A stretch of 64,000 nucleotides of DNA. It comes from Duganella aquatilis (GTDB lineage: Bacteria > Pseudomonadota > Gammaproteobacteria > Burkholderiales > Burkholderiaceae_D). Below are positions 35,904-44,657 of this stretch, piece by piece. The notes under the pieces were generated by a model, which did no database searches, had not been told where the DNA came from, and was given only the letters and a program-made list of their open reading frames with translations. The stretch is from assembly GCF_009674565.1 (NCBI RefSeq), contig NZ_WKJL01000023.1:1-64000 (forward strand), given 5' to 3'. Each line of letters begins with the position of its first letter. The stretch's first letter is position 1. Both the position numbers and the translations under genes were made by a program.

Positions 35904-37016
35904 TTACAGTTTGATGTAGATTTTCCGCCGGTCCAGCAGGTAGCCGACCAGCCAGCAGCCCAGCATGTAGACCGCCGCCCACAGCAAAGTGCCGTTGTAC
36001 GTCCCGGCCCACGGCCGGAACAGATTCAGGTAGACCCAGTCGAACACCGACAGGCCGCCGATCCGGAAAAGGAAGAACAGGGTCGCCACCAGCTCGCTGA
36101 GCAGGTAGATGAACAACGTGTTGCGGCCGAAGACCTCGAAGAAGTAGGTCCAGCCGCGCTGGCCGCGCAGGTCGATCACGTACAGCAGCAGCGCCAGCAC
36201 GCCCAGGTCGATGGCGATGGTGATCAGGGTGTAGGAGCTGGTCCACAGCTTTTTATTCAGCGGGAACACGCTGCTCCAGGCCAGCGCCAGCAGCGCCAGC
36301 ACGGCGCCGGCCATCATCAGCCGCGCGATGCTCTCGTAGCTGGCGCCCAGCCGCCGCACCAGCCGCCCGGCGAAATAGCCGGCCAGCACATTGACGATGG
36401 ACGGCAGCGTGCTGAGTATCCCTTCCGGGTCGAAGGCCACGCCCTCGCCGTGGTACATATGGGCCTCGCCCAGCACCAGCAGGTCCAGCTTGCGCTGGGC
36501 GTTGCCGGCCAGCGTGTAGTCGCCGAAACCGGCCAGTAGCGCCCAGTAGCCGAACAGCGCCAGCAGCGCGAACACGACGGCGCCCTTGGCGCCGCTGTAG
36601 TGCAGCAGCAGCGCGGCGGCGCAGTAGCCCAGCGCGATGCGCTGCAGGACGCCGAACACGCGCGTGCCGGAAAGCGGCAGCATGCTCACCGAGCCGCCGT
36701 CGACGCCGACGAAGGGGAACCAGTACATCAAAAAGCCGCACAGGAAGATCAGCGCGGTGCGGGTGCAGATCTTCTTCAGCACCGCCGCCTCGCCCATGCC
36801 CTGGTACTTCTCCAGCGTGAAGCTGAGCGCCGTGCCGACCACGAACATAAAGGTCGGGAACACCAGGTCGGTCAGCGTCAGCCCGTGCCAGTCGGCGTGC
36901 AGGAAAGGCGCGTAGGTGGTGGCCGGCGATCCCGGCATGTTCACCATGATCATCAGCGCGACCGTCAGGCCGCGCAGCACGTCGATGGCTTGCGAGCGTT
37001 GCTGCTGTATCGTCAT
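35904..37016 (-). CDS. HGSNAT/NagX-like membrane acyltransferase family protein
   Basis: 370 aa, about ten hydrophobic helices. The N-terminal AIDVLRGLTVALMIMVN and DLVFPTFMFVVGTALS match the heparan-alpha-glucosaminide N-acetyltransferase-like family (DUF5009/DUF1624), which includes NagX proteins of bacterial GlcNAc loci. It lies 28 nt after the histidine kinase and next to a GH20 gene, so a role in amino-sugar handling is likely. The catalytic His of HGSNAT is not confidently located. Confidence 0.75.
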   Translation of the reverse strand: MTIQQQRSQAIDVLRGLTVALMIMVNMPGSPATTYAPFLHADWHGLTLTDLVFPTFMFVVGTALSFTLEKYQGMGEAAVLKKICTRTALIFLCGFLMYWFPFVGVDGGSVSMLPLSGTRVFGVLQRIALGYCAAALLLHYSGAKGAVVFALLALFGYWALLAGFGDYTLAGNAQRKLDLLVLGEAHMYHGEGVAFDPEGILSTLPSIVNVLAGYFAGRLVRRLGASYESIARLMMAGAVLALLALAWSSVFPLNKKLWTSSYTLITIAIDLGVLALLLYVIDLRGQRGWTYFFEVFGRNTLFIYLLSELVATLFFLFRIGGLSVFDWVYLNLFRPWAGTYNGTLLWAAVYMLGCWLVGYLLDRRKIYIKL

Positions 37017-37044
37017 TGAAGCGCCTTTCAGGTGGTGGTTGCGT

Positions 37045-38508
37045 TCAGGCCGGCAGGCGGATGACGGCGTTCAGGCCGCCCTGCGGATGGTTCTCCAGCA
37101 GCAGCTGGCCGCCGTGCGCCTCGGCGATGCTGCGCGCGATGCCGAGGCCGAGTCCCATGCCGCCGTCGTTCTGCTCGCGGCCATGGGCCAGCCGCACGTA
37201 GGGATCGAACAGGCTGGCGAAAGCGTCGTCCGGCACGCCCGGACCGTGGTCGCGCACGGCGATCGCCAGCGCGCCCGGCTCCTCGCTGACGCCGATCTCG
37301 GCGCGCTCGCCGTAGAACAGCGCGTTGTCCAGCAGGTTGCCGATGGCGCGCTTCAGCGCCAGCGGCTTGGCGCGCACCGTCAGGCCGCTGGGCTGGTAGG
37401 CCACCACGTGCCCGGCCAGCTGGGCGCTGCGCACCAGCCGGCCCAGCAAGGCGTCCAGCTTGACCTCGGCCGGATTCTCGTGGATGTCGGTGTCCTTCAC
37501 GCATTGCAGCGCGCCCTTGACCATCATGTCCAGTTCATCCAGGTCTTCCTCGAACTCGTTGCGCAGCGCTTCGTCGTCCAGCAGCTCGGAGCGCAGCTTG
37601 AGGCGCGTGATCGGCGTGCGCAGGTCGTGCGAGATGGAGATGAACAGCCGCTCGCGGTCCTCGATGTAGCGCTGGATGCGCTCGCGCATGGCGCTGAAGG
37701 CGCGCGCGGTGTTGATGAACTCGCGGCTGCCCGTTTCCGGCAGCGGCGACGCGCCCTCCTCGTGCCCCTGGCCAAAGGCTTCGGCGGCGTCCGACAGCGC
37801 CGCCAGCGGACGCGTGATCGAGCGCACCACCAGCAGGCACAGCAGCAGCACCACCGCCAGCGACAGGCCCTGCAGCGTCAGCCGGTCCCACGCGAACGGA
37901 TCGTTACTGCTCAGGAAATACGGATTGGGCATCAGCGCCGCCATGTACAGCCAGTTGCCCGGCTCGATCTCGGTCTGGATCACCAGGATCGGCGCCGGAT
38001 CGGGTTGCAGCAGCAGCACGTGCTGCACCCAGGCGTCCGGCAGGTCGTTCAGGCGCACGTCGTGCTCCGCCACCACCAGTTGGTCCGGCCAGGCGAAGGC
38101 CAGCTCGAAGCCCGGCGAATGCGGCAAATCGGTCTTCAGCGTTTCGCGCACGGTGGCGATCACGCTTTGCGCCAGCGGGTGCGGCGCGATCTGCGTGATC
38201 GGCACATACGCATGATTCAGGTTGACGAAGAAGCGCGTGCCGCCCATTTCGCGCAGCTGCTGGATGATCAGCATGCGGTAGGCCGGCGGCAGGCTGCGGA
38301 AGAAGCGGATGGCGCCAGCCGCGCTGTGCGCCACGTACTGCGCCGCCGACTGCGCCTCCACCTGCGACTTGGCGCGCAGCTGGCTGGCCCAGATCGCGCT
38401 GGCGGCCAGCTGCGTCACCAGCACGCCGGCCACCATCACCAGCGTCAGCCGTCCCAGCAACGACGCCGGCCACAGCCGCCGCAGCCTGTCGCCGACGCGC
38501 TTAAGCAC
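37045..38508 (-). CDS. Sensor histidine kinase (HAMP-HisKA-HATPase)
   Basis: 487 aa. Membrane spans at about 20-42 and 209-229 enclose a periplasmic sensor of about 165 residues. A HAMP segment follows, then the H-box SISHDLRTPITR (His294), the N-box NLLDNALFYG, and G-boxes DHGPGVPD and GMGLGLG. I chose a GTG at 38508 (8-nt overlap with the regulator); an ATG at 38538 is also possible, and neither has a clear Shine-Dalgarno. It is the third gene of a binding protein - regulator - kinase unit, suggesting it senses a sugar through that binding protein. Confidence 0.88.
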   Translation of the reverse strand: MLKRVGDRLRRLWPASLLGRLTLVMVAGVLVTQLAASAIWASQLRAKSQVEAQSAAQYVAHSAAGAIRFFRSLPPAYRMLIIQQLREMGGTRFFVNLNHAYVPITQIAPHPLAQSVIATVRETLKTDLPHSPGFELAFAWPDQLVVAEHDVRLNDLPDAWVQHVLLLQPDPAPILVIQTEIEPGNWLYMAALMPNPYFLSSNDPFAWDRLTLQGLSLAVVLLLCLLVVRSITRPLAALSDAAEAFGQGHEEGASPLPETGSREFINTARAFSAMRERIQRYIEDRERLFISISHDLRTPITRLKLRSELLDDEALRNEFEEDLDELDMMVKGALQCVKDTDIHENPAEVKLDALLGRLVRSAQLAGHVVAYQPSGLTVRAKPLALKRAIGNLLDNALFYGERAEIGVSEEPGALAIAVRDHGPGVPDDAFASLFDPYVRLAHGREQNDGGMGLGLGIARSIAEAHGGQLLLENHPQGGLNAVIRLPA

Positions 38509-39208
38509 TGGACACGCTGACGTCGGCGGAGAACACATAGCCGGCGCCGCGCACGGTCTTGATCAGCGCCGGCTGCTTGCCGTCGTCGTTCAGGCGCAGC
38601 CGCAGGCGGCTGATCTGCACGTCCAGCGAGCGGTCCAGCGGGCCGGCGTCGCGGCCGCGGGTTTCCTCGCACAGCACGCTGCGGTCGAGGATCTGGCCCG
38701 GATGCTCGGTGAAGTATTTGAGCAGCTGGAAATCCAGTCCGGTCAGCACCACCGGCTGGCCGGCGCTGTCGGTCACCTTGCGCTCCTTCAGGTCCAGCGT
38801 GAAGCCGACAAAGCGGTAGTAGCGCGCGGCCGGCGTCTCCACCGCGCTGCGGCGCAGGATGGCCTTGATGCGCGCCAGCAGCTCGCGCGGACTGTAGGGC
38901 TTGGCGATGTAGTCGTCGGCGCCCAGCTCCAGGCCGACGATGCGGTCGGTCTCGTCCGAGCTGGCGGTGAGCATGATGATCGGCACATTCGATCCCTGGC
39001 GCACCTGCTTGCACAGCACGAAGCCGTCGGTGTCGGGCAGCATCACGTCGAGGATCACCAGCGACAGCTGGTCCGTGTGCGCATGCAGCTCGGCTAGGAA
39101 GCTCTCGCCGTTGTGCGACAGGATCACCTCGTACTGGTTTTTTTCCAGGTAGGTTTTCAGCAGCTCGCGGGTCTTTTGGTCATCGTCTACGATCAGTATC
39201 TTGCGCAC
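38501..39208 (-). CDS. OmpR-family response regulator
   Basis: 235 aa. Receiver domain with acidic pocket DDD (8-10), phosphoacceptor Asp54 (ILDVMLP) and Lys103 (AKPYSPREL), then a winged-helix DNA-binding domain. The start is GTG with AAGGAG 6 nt upstream, placed inside the 3' end of the binding-protein gene. The overlap of 29 nt with that gene and 8 nt with the kinase implies coupled expression. Probably controls nearby sugar-uptake genes. Confidence 0.92.
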   Translation of the reverse strand: MRKILIVDDDQKTRELLKTYLEKNQYEVILSHNGESFLAELHAHTDQLSLVILDVMLPDTDGFVLCKQVRQGSNVPIIMLTASSDETDRIVGLELGADDYIAKPYSPRELLARIKAILRRSAVETPAARYYRFVGFTLDLKERKVTDSAGQPVVLTGLDFQLLKYFTEHPGQILDRSVLCEETRGRDAGPLDRSLDVQISRLRLRLNDDGKQPALIKTVRGAGYVFSADVSVSSA

Positions 39209-40607
39209 CTGGCGCTCCTTGGCTTCTGAGATTGAATAGTCGGAATAAGGCGCCCAGGCGCCGCTGGGCGTCGGCCGCCTGCGCCCGGTCGTCGAGGAAA
39301 TAGCGGTGCACCTCGGCGATGATGGCGTCGCGGCTGGCCTCGTCGGAGGCCATGCGGTGCACCAGGCTGGGCGCCTGCACCGCCGCGCCCTTGCCGAAAA
39401 TGCTCCAGGAGGCGCGCGCGCAGCTGTCCATGCGCGCCGGGTCGGCGTCGCGCCGCACCGGCACGCCGCCTTTCAGGGCGTTGAAGTCGGCCTGCAGCGC
39501 TGGCGTCAGCAGCAGCCGCGCCATCTTTTCCTGCGCCGGCATATGGCGGTAGTCGCCGGCGAACATGGCCAGCGTGTCGACGCTGTACAGGTGGTAGTTG
39601 CCGGTGCCCGGCGCGGCGGCGCAGCCGTAGTCCTGGTCGAGCGCCATGCCGCGTTCGGTCAGTTCGGCCTTGGCCCAGTCGCCCATGATCAGCATGCCCG
39701 CCTGGCCGCGCGCGAACTGCGCCACCACCTCGGTCCAGGGCCGCTCGTCGAGCTGGCCGCGTACCCAGCCCTTGATCGCGCGCAGGCGCTGCAGCGCGTT
39801 GGCGGTGCGCGGGTCGGCCGCCGCCGCCGGGCTGCGCTGCACGAACAGCTGGCGATAGAATTCCGGGCCGCTCTCGGCCAGCACCAGGTTCTCGAACAGC
39901 GCCGCCACCTGCCACGCCTCGCTGCTCTGCGCCAGCGGCTGCACGCCGGCCGCGCGCAGGCGCTGCGCGGCCGTCTCGAATTCATGCCAGGTCTGCGGCG
40001 GCGCCAGCTTGAGCTGGGCGAACAGCGCGCGGTTGTAGTACAGCGTGTTGACGCGGTGGATGCCGAGCGGCGCCGCCACCACGTGCTTGCGGTGCTGGAT
40101 CAGGTTCTGGATGGTGGGGAACAGAAAACTGTTCCAGTTGCCGGCGGCGGCCACGTTGTCGAGTTCCAGCAGCAGGCCCATGTCGGCCCACTCGGCGATC
40201 GAAACGCCGATGATCTGCGTGACTTCCGGCGCGTCGCCGGCCAGCACGCGGCCTTTCAGCACCTTGCCGGCGCCCAGGCCGGCGCCGCCGGGAATCGCGG
40301 CGTCCTGCCAGTCGATGCGTTCCTCGGCCATGCGCGCCGCCAGCAGGTCGGCGGCCTTGCGCTCGCTGGCGGACGTCCACCAGTGCAGCACCTGCAGCGT
40401 GGATGGCGAGGCGGCGGCCGCCGATGGCGCGGCGCCTATCATCTGGGCGGCGGCCAGCGCGCCGCCGTTGCCGGCGCAGACCGCGGCCAGCAGGCCGAAC
40501 ACCCAGGCGCGCCGGGTCTGCGGGCGGCGGAAGCGCGAACGAAAGCGTAACCAATCGGAGCAATGCGTGTAGCAAAACCAGCTTACTTTTCCTATCGACG
40601 CTATCAC
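39180..40607 (-). CDS. Extracellular solute (sugar)-binding protein, family 1, orphan
   Basis: 475 aa. The long N-terminus has a twin Arg (TRRAWVFG) then a hydrophobic export segment to about residue 53. The mature part has the family 1 sugar-binding fold: LQVLHWWTSASERKA, the hinge region, and AGMLIMGDWAKAEL. The GTG start has GCGGGA upstream. No ABC permease or ATPase gene lies nearby; instead it overlaps a response regulator and precedes a kinase, so it may act as a sensor subunit. A plain transport role with distant permeases is possible. Confidence 0.8.
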   Translation of the reverse strand: MIASIGKVSWFCYTHCSDWLRFRSRFRRPQTRRAWVFGLLAAVCAGNGGALAAAQMIGAAPSAAAASPSTLQVLHWWTSASERKAADLLAARMAEERIDWQDAAIPGGAGLGAGKVLKGRVLAGDAPEVTQIIGVSIAEWADMGLLLELDNVAAAGNWNSFLFPTIQNLIQHRKHVVAAPLGIHRVNTLYYNRALFAQLKLAPPQTWHEFETAAQRLRAAGVQPLAQSSEAWQVAALFENLVLAESGPEFYRQLFVQRSPAAAADPRTANALQRLRAIKGWVRGQLDERPWTEVVAQFARGQAGMLIMGDWAKAELTERGMALDQDYGCAAAPGTGNYHLYSVDTLAMFAGDYRHMPAQEKMARLLLTPALQADFNALKGGVPVRRDADPARMDSCARASWSIFGKGAAVQAPSLVHRMASDEASRDAIIAEVHRYFLDDRAQAADAQRRLGALFRLFNLRSQGAPGAQDTDRRR

Positions 40608-40630
40608 TCAATATCCCGCAGAAAAAATTG

Positions 40631-40636
40631 ATTATA
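40631..40636 (-). promoter_or_regulatory. TATAAT -10-like element before the binding-protein operon
   Basis: A perfect TATAAT on the minus strand, 24 nt before the GTG start, just after a terminator. No good -35 is seen at 16-18 nt, so an activator-dependent promoter is possible. Confidence 0.35.
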
Positions 40637-40644
40637 ACGAAGAA

Positions 40645-40672
40645 GCCCGCCGGCGGGGACACGACGGCGGGC
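40645..40672 (-). terminator. Hairpin terminator after the GH20 gene
   Basis: GCCCGCCG and CGGCGGGC form an 8-bp stem with a 12-nt loop, followed on the minus strand by TTCTTCG. The T-run is imperfect, so it could be a partial terminator. Confidence 0.55.
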
Positions 40673-40701
40673 CTTGCGGCCATATGCGGCGCTGCTTGCT
40701 A

Positions 40702-43260
40702 TCAACGTTCCAGCCGCGCCACCAGTCCGCTCCTGCCGTTGCGGTCGAAGGCCGCCACCTGGATCACGCCGCGCGCGGCGATCGGCCCCGTCACCAGCGG
40801 GCTGGCGGCGGTCGGCGCGCTGCCGTCCGTGGTGTAGCGCAGCGTGACGCCCGGCAGCACATGGTTGACCAGCACCCGGTCGCCATCCAGCAGCAGGCCC
40901 GGCGGCGCGATGCGGTAGGCCACGCCGGCCTGCTCCAGGTCCAGGCGCGGCAGCACGCGTTGGCCCAGCTGATTGACGAAGCCGGACCAGTCGCGCCGGT
41001 GCACCGCGGCGGCCTTGGCGGCGTCCGGCTCGGTGGCCCAGGCCGGATCGGGCGCCCAGCCGCGCTCGGCCACCGCCAGCAGGCGCGGCATGACCAGGTA
41101 ATCGATGCGGGCCGGATCGCGCACCGTTTCGGTAAACAGCGTCGCCTCCAGCCCGCGCACGCGACGCTTGCCGTAGTCGGTCAGGCCGTCCTTGCCGAGG
41201 CGCTGGGCGTCGCTGGCGTTCTTCAGGTAGTCGAACGGAATGAAGTCGTACACCGTATCCAGCTCGACGTAATCGCCCCAGTTGACGCCCGGCTCGTCCG
41301 GGTTCGGGTTATACGACATGTCCATATACATCTTGGTCACCGGCGCCAGCACGATGTCGTAGCCGGCATTGGCCAGGCGGTAGGCCAGATCCTCGGCGCC
41401 CTCGGTGTTGTTCCAGACATAGGCGCTGAAGCCGCGCTGCGTAAAACGCGGATTCGGGATCAGCTTGTGCTGGCCGCGCAGCATGGTCTTGCGCGACGCG
41501 ATCTCTTCCCAGCCGGAGGTGAACAGGCCGTGCTTGTGCAGGATGCCGTCGACGCGGTCGTAGAAATAGTCCCACAGGTCGGCGCTGGTTTCCAGATTGT
41601 GCTTCTTCATCTGCGCCAGCGCGGCCGGCGATTTTTCCCAGGCGCCGTTCGGCAGTTCGTCGCCGCCCATGTAGATGGTGTGCAGCGGCACGCCGGCCTC
41701 GCGGTGCAGCGCCACCACCTGCGTCACCACGTGTTCGATGAAGGTGAAGCTGGACTCCAGGCCAGGATTCAGCACATGGTCGTTGTACAGCTGCGGTGAC
41801 TTGTAGACCGAGCGGTCGTTCAGATCGTTCAGCAGGTACTTGTCGGCGTCCTTGCCGCCGGCCGCTTTCAGGCGGTGGTAGCGCGCTTCCATGGCCTGCA
41901 CGGCCGCGCGCGCGTGGCCCGGCATTTCGATTTCGGGGATCACCTCGATGTGGCGCGCCGCCGCGTAGCGCAGGATCTCGATGTAGTCGGCGCGGCTGTA
42001 GTAGCCGCTGCCGTGCGGATCGCTGGCGTCCGGGCCGGAGCCGTAGGCCGGCTGCAGGCGCACGCCCGGCTTGGCGCTGTGGCCGCGCACCGCGCCGATG
42101 CTGGTCAGCTCCGGCAGGCCGGCGATTTCCAGGCGCCAGCCTTCATCCTCGGTCAGGTGGAAGTGGAATTTGTTCAGCTTGTAGCGCGCCATCAGGTCCA
42201 GCCACTTGAACACGACCTGCTTGTTCTGGAAGTTGCGGCTGACGTCCAGCTGGAAACCGCGATAGCCGAAGCGCGGCGCGTCGGTGATGCTCACCTCGGG
42301 CAGCGACAGCGCGCCGGCGCCGGGCAGCGGCAGCAGGTCGCGCAGCGTCTGCAGGCCGTAGGCGACGCCGGCGGCGCTGTTGCCGACGATGGCGATGCCC
42401 TTGCCCGCGTCAATGTTCAGGGTATAGGCTTCCGGCGAAGTTTGGCCGTCCACCTTGCCGACGTCGAGACGCAGCGCCGGGCCACCGGCCGCCAGGCTGG
42501 CCGGGAACAGCGTGCGCGCCAGCGCCGCTTCGGCCGCCAGCGCGGATGCCGCCTGCACCATCGGACGAGCGGTCAGCGCCAGCTTGCCGGCGCCGGCCTG
42601 CAGGTGCAGCGGCGTCGGCAGCACCAGCGGCACCTCGGCTGCCGGCAGCAGGTCGGCGCGGGTGTTGCGGCGATAGGTATCTTGCGGCGTCACCACCGGT
42701 GCGGCGCCGCTATTGCCCTTGTCCAGTTGCTCCGGCCGCGTCACCGGCAGCAGCTGGAAATCGGCGATGGCGGTGCCGACGTCGGGCGCGGCGTCGTACA
42801 CCAGGTAGGGGCCGATCGGCGCCTTGGCCATCTTGATGATCAGGCCCGGATGGTAGTAGACGATGTCCAGCGTCTGTCCCGGCGCCAGGCCGGCGAAGTC
42901 CGGCGCCGGGCGCAGGCGGAACAGGCTGCCCGCCACCTGCTCGATCACCAGCTTGCTGGGCAGCGTACCGGTTTCCACGCCGTCCATGCAGTTGAAGTAC
43001 AGCGACCAGCCTTGCGCCGGCAATGGCCGACTGTCCTTGTTCGTGAGGATAAAACGCGTCTGCGTGCGGGTGGACTGCGCGGTGAACAGCGGCCGCTGCA
43101 CTTCCCAGCGCAGCTGCAGCCGGGCGCCGCTGGCGTGGTCGTTCAGCGCCGCCGGCGACTGCTGCGCCGGCACGGCCTTGTCGGCGGCGGCTTGCACCAG
43201 CGGCGCGATCAGCAGCAGCGAGGTCAGCGCGCAGGCGCCATATAGTTTTCGATTATCCAA
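40702..43260 (-). CDS. Beta-N-acetylhexosaminidase, GH20
   Basis: 852 aa. Signal peptide about 1-24. Order: chitobiase carbohydrate-binding domain (about 40-170), GH20b small domain, GH20 catalytic barrel with catalytic pair Asp534-Glu535 (MGGDELPNG) and FHLTEDEGWRLE, and a C-terminal chitobiase-like domain. It releases GlcNAc from chito-oligosaccharides or glycans in the periplasm or outside. The start is probably TTG at 43260, since GGAGAG stands 4 nt upstream; the longer TTG start (43272) lies before this site. A strong terminator sits just before it. Confidence 0.93.
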   Translation of the reverse strand: MDNRKLYGACALTSLLLIAPLVQAAADKAVPAQQSPAALNDHASGARLQLRWEVQRPLFTAQSTRTQTRFILTNKDSRPLPAQGWSLYFNCMDGVETGTLPSKLVIEQVAGSLFRLRPAPDFAGLAPGQTLDIVYYHPGLIIKMAKAPIGPYLVYDAAPDVGTAIADFQLLPVTRPEQLDKGNSGAAPVVTPQDTYRRNTRADLLPAAEVPLVLPTPLHLQAGAGKLALTARPMVQAASALAAEAALARTLFPASLAAGGPALRLDVGKVDGQTSPEAYTLNIDAGKGIAIVGNSAAGVAYGLQTLRDLLPLPGAGALSLPEVSITDAPRFGYRGFQLDVSRNFQNKQVVFKWLDLMARYKLNKFHFHLTEDEGWRLEIAGLPELTSIGAVRGHSAKPGVRLQPAYGSGPDASDPHGSGYYSRADYIEILRYAAARHIEVIPEIEMPGHARAAVQAMEARYHRLKAAGGKDADKYLLNDLNDRSVYKSPQLYNDHVLNPGLESSFTFIEHVVTQVVALHREAGVPLHTIYMGGDELPNGAWEKSPAALAQMKKHNLETSADLWDYFYDRVDGILHKHGLFTSGWEEIASRKTMLRGQHKLIPNPRFTQRGFSAYVWNNTEGAEDLAYRLANAGYDIVLAPVTKMYMDMSYNPNPDEPGVNWGDYVELDTVYDFIPFDYLKNASDAQRLGKDGLTDYGKRRVRGLEATLFTETVRDPARIDYLVMPRLLAVAERGWAPDPAWATEPDAAKAAAVHRRDWSGFVNQLGQRVLPRLDLEQAGVAYRIAPPGLLLDGDRVLVNHVLPGVTLRYTTDGSAPTAASPLVTGPIAARGVIQVAAFDRNGRSGLVARLER

Positions 43261-43280
43261 GAGTCTCTCCAAATCCAGCC

Positions 43281-43313
43281 AAAAAACGACCGGCGCCGCG
43301 CCCGGCGCCGGTC
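43281..43313 (-). terminator. Strong rho-independent terminator 21 nt before the GH20 start
   Basis: A perfect 10-bp stem GACCGGCGCC (43288-43297) and GGCGCCGGTC (43304-43313), 6-nt loop, then G and six Ts on the minus strand (43281-43286). A weaker dyad TCACACT/AGTGTGA lies at 43321-43352, right after the binding-protein stop. Confidence 0.8.
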
Positions 43314-43354
43314 CAAAAATTCACACTCATCGAGGGGAGGGATAAAGTGTGACA

Positions 43355-44605
43355 CTACTTTTGCTGTGGCTTGTACCACTTGGCAAAACCGTTCTGCAAC
43401 CTGGCGGCGGCCTCCTTCGGCGCCAGGCTGCCATTCAACACTTGCGCGTTGATGCTCCAAAGTTCGCTTTCCATGCTGGGCTGGCCACGGTTCAGCACTT
43501 GCGCGTTGAAGCGTATCGTCGAGGCGCAACTGTTGCGCCACTCGGCCATCTGCTTGGCCACCGGGTCGCGCACCGCGATCAGATGGTTGGACAGCGTGAA
43601 GAAGCCCGTCAGCCGGTCGGTATAGATGTTCGCGAATTCCTGCGAGCCGACCCACGCCAGGAACTTGTAGGCGTCGTCCTTGTTCTTCGATTTGCGGTTG
43701 ACGCCGATGCCCAGGTCCATGTGGTCGGAAATGAAGCACGGGTCGCCGTTCCTGCGCACCGGCGGCGCAAACGCGCCCAGCTCCAGGCCCGGCGTCTGGC
43801 TGAAATGCGCGATGTCCCACGAGCCGGTCGGATAGATCGCCGCCCTGCCCGCCGCGAACTGCGCCTGGCTGTCGCCGTAGGTCTGGCTGCTGGCGTTCCT
43901 GCCCAGGTAGCCGCCCATGCGCGCTTCGAACTGCAGGGCCTCGACATACGGCGCGTCGGTCAGCCTGGCCTTGCCGCTGATCAGCGCCTTGCGGCCTTCC
44001 TCGCCGCGCCAGAAATTCGGGCCGATGTTGGTGTACACCATCTGGCTCGCTTCCCACTGCTCGGCGGTGCCCAGCGCCAGCGGCGTGACGCCGGCCTTCT
44101 TCAGCACGTCCAGCACGGTGAAGAAATCCGCCACCGTCTTGGGCGGCTGCAGGTCCAGCTGCTTGAAGATCTTCTTGTTGTACAAAAAGCCGTGGATGAC
44201 CGACGCCACCGGCATGCAGAAGGTGTCCTTGCCGTTGTCGGTCTGCCACGCCAGCATCGCTGTCGGCGCGAAATTCTGCATGCCGGGCTTGCCGTCCAGC
44301 TTTTCCAGGTGCCCCTTCTGGTACAGCGACAGCGACGCATCGAACGGCCGGCAGGCGATCAGGTCGCCGGCATTGCCGGCCGCCAGCCGCGCCGCCAGGG
44401 CGGCATCGTATTCGGTCGGCGCGGTCGGCGCGAACTTGACCTCGATGCCTGGATGGTTGCGCTCGAACGCGGGGATCAGCACTTTTTCCCACAGCGTCTT
44501 GTCGTCCACCCGCCAGCTTTCGATCACCAGCGTGCCCGCGTCGGCGGCCGTCGCCGCGCACAGGGCGAACGGCAAAGCGTATCGAAGCATCCGGCGTAAT
44601 GGCAT
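43355..44605 (-). CDS. Extracellular sugar-binding protein (family 1) in a TonB locus
   Basis: 416 aa from the ATG at 44605 (AGGAGA 7 nt upstream). Signal peptide about 1-23, then the sugar-binding fold (LVIESWRVDDKTLWEKVL, GSWDIAHFSQTPGLELGAF). Aromatic residues line the expected cleft. As with the other binding protein, there are no ABC membrane genes nearby. It lies downstream of the lipoprotein and TonB receptor genes and may hand sugars to the inner-membrane step or act in sensing. Confidence 0.85.
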   Translation of the reverse strand: MPLRRMLRYALPFALCAATAADAGTLVIESWRVDDKTLWEKVLIPAFERNHPGIEVKFAPTAPTEYDAALAARLAAGNAGDLIACRPFDASLSLYQKGHLEKLDGKPGMQNFAPTAMLAWQTDNGKDTFCMPVASVIHGFLYNKKIFKQLDLQPPKTVADFFTVLDVLKKAGVTPLALGTAEQWEASQMVYTNIGPNFWRGEEGRKALISGKARLTDAPYVEALQFEARMGGYLGRNASSQTYGDSQAQFAAGRAAIYPTGSWDIAHFSQTPGLELGAFAPPVRRNGDPCFISDHMDLGIGVNRKSKNKDDAYKFLAWVGSQEFANIYTDRLTGFFTLSNHLIAVRDPVAKQMAEWRNSCASTIRFNAQVLNRGQPSMESELWSINAQVLNGSLAPKEAAARLQNGFAKWYKPQQK

Positions 44606-44657
44606 CTGTCTGTCTCCTGTTGATATTGGCTGGGCCTGCGCCCATCTTAGCATTGCG

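Noticed and set aside
40480..40560. Tat signal on the sugar-binding protein
   Set aside because: TRRAWVFG has twin Arg but lacks the rest of the SRRxFLK consensus; Sec export is equally likely.
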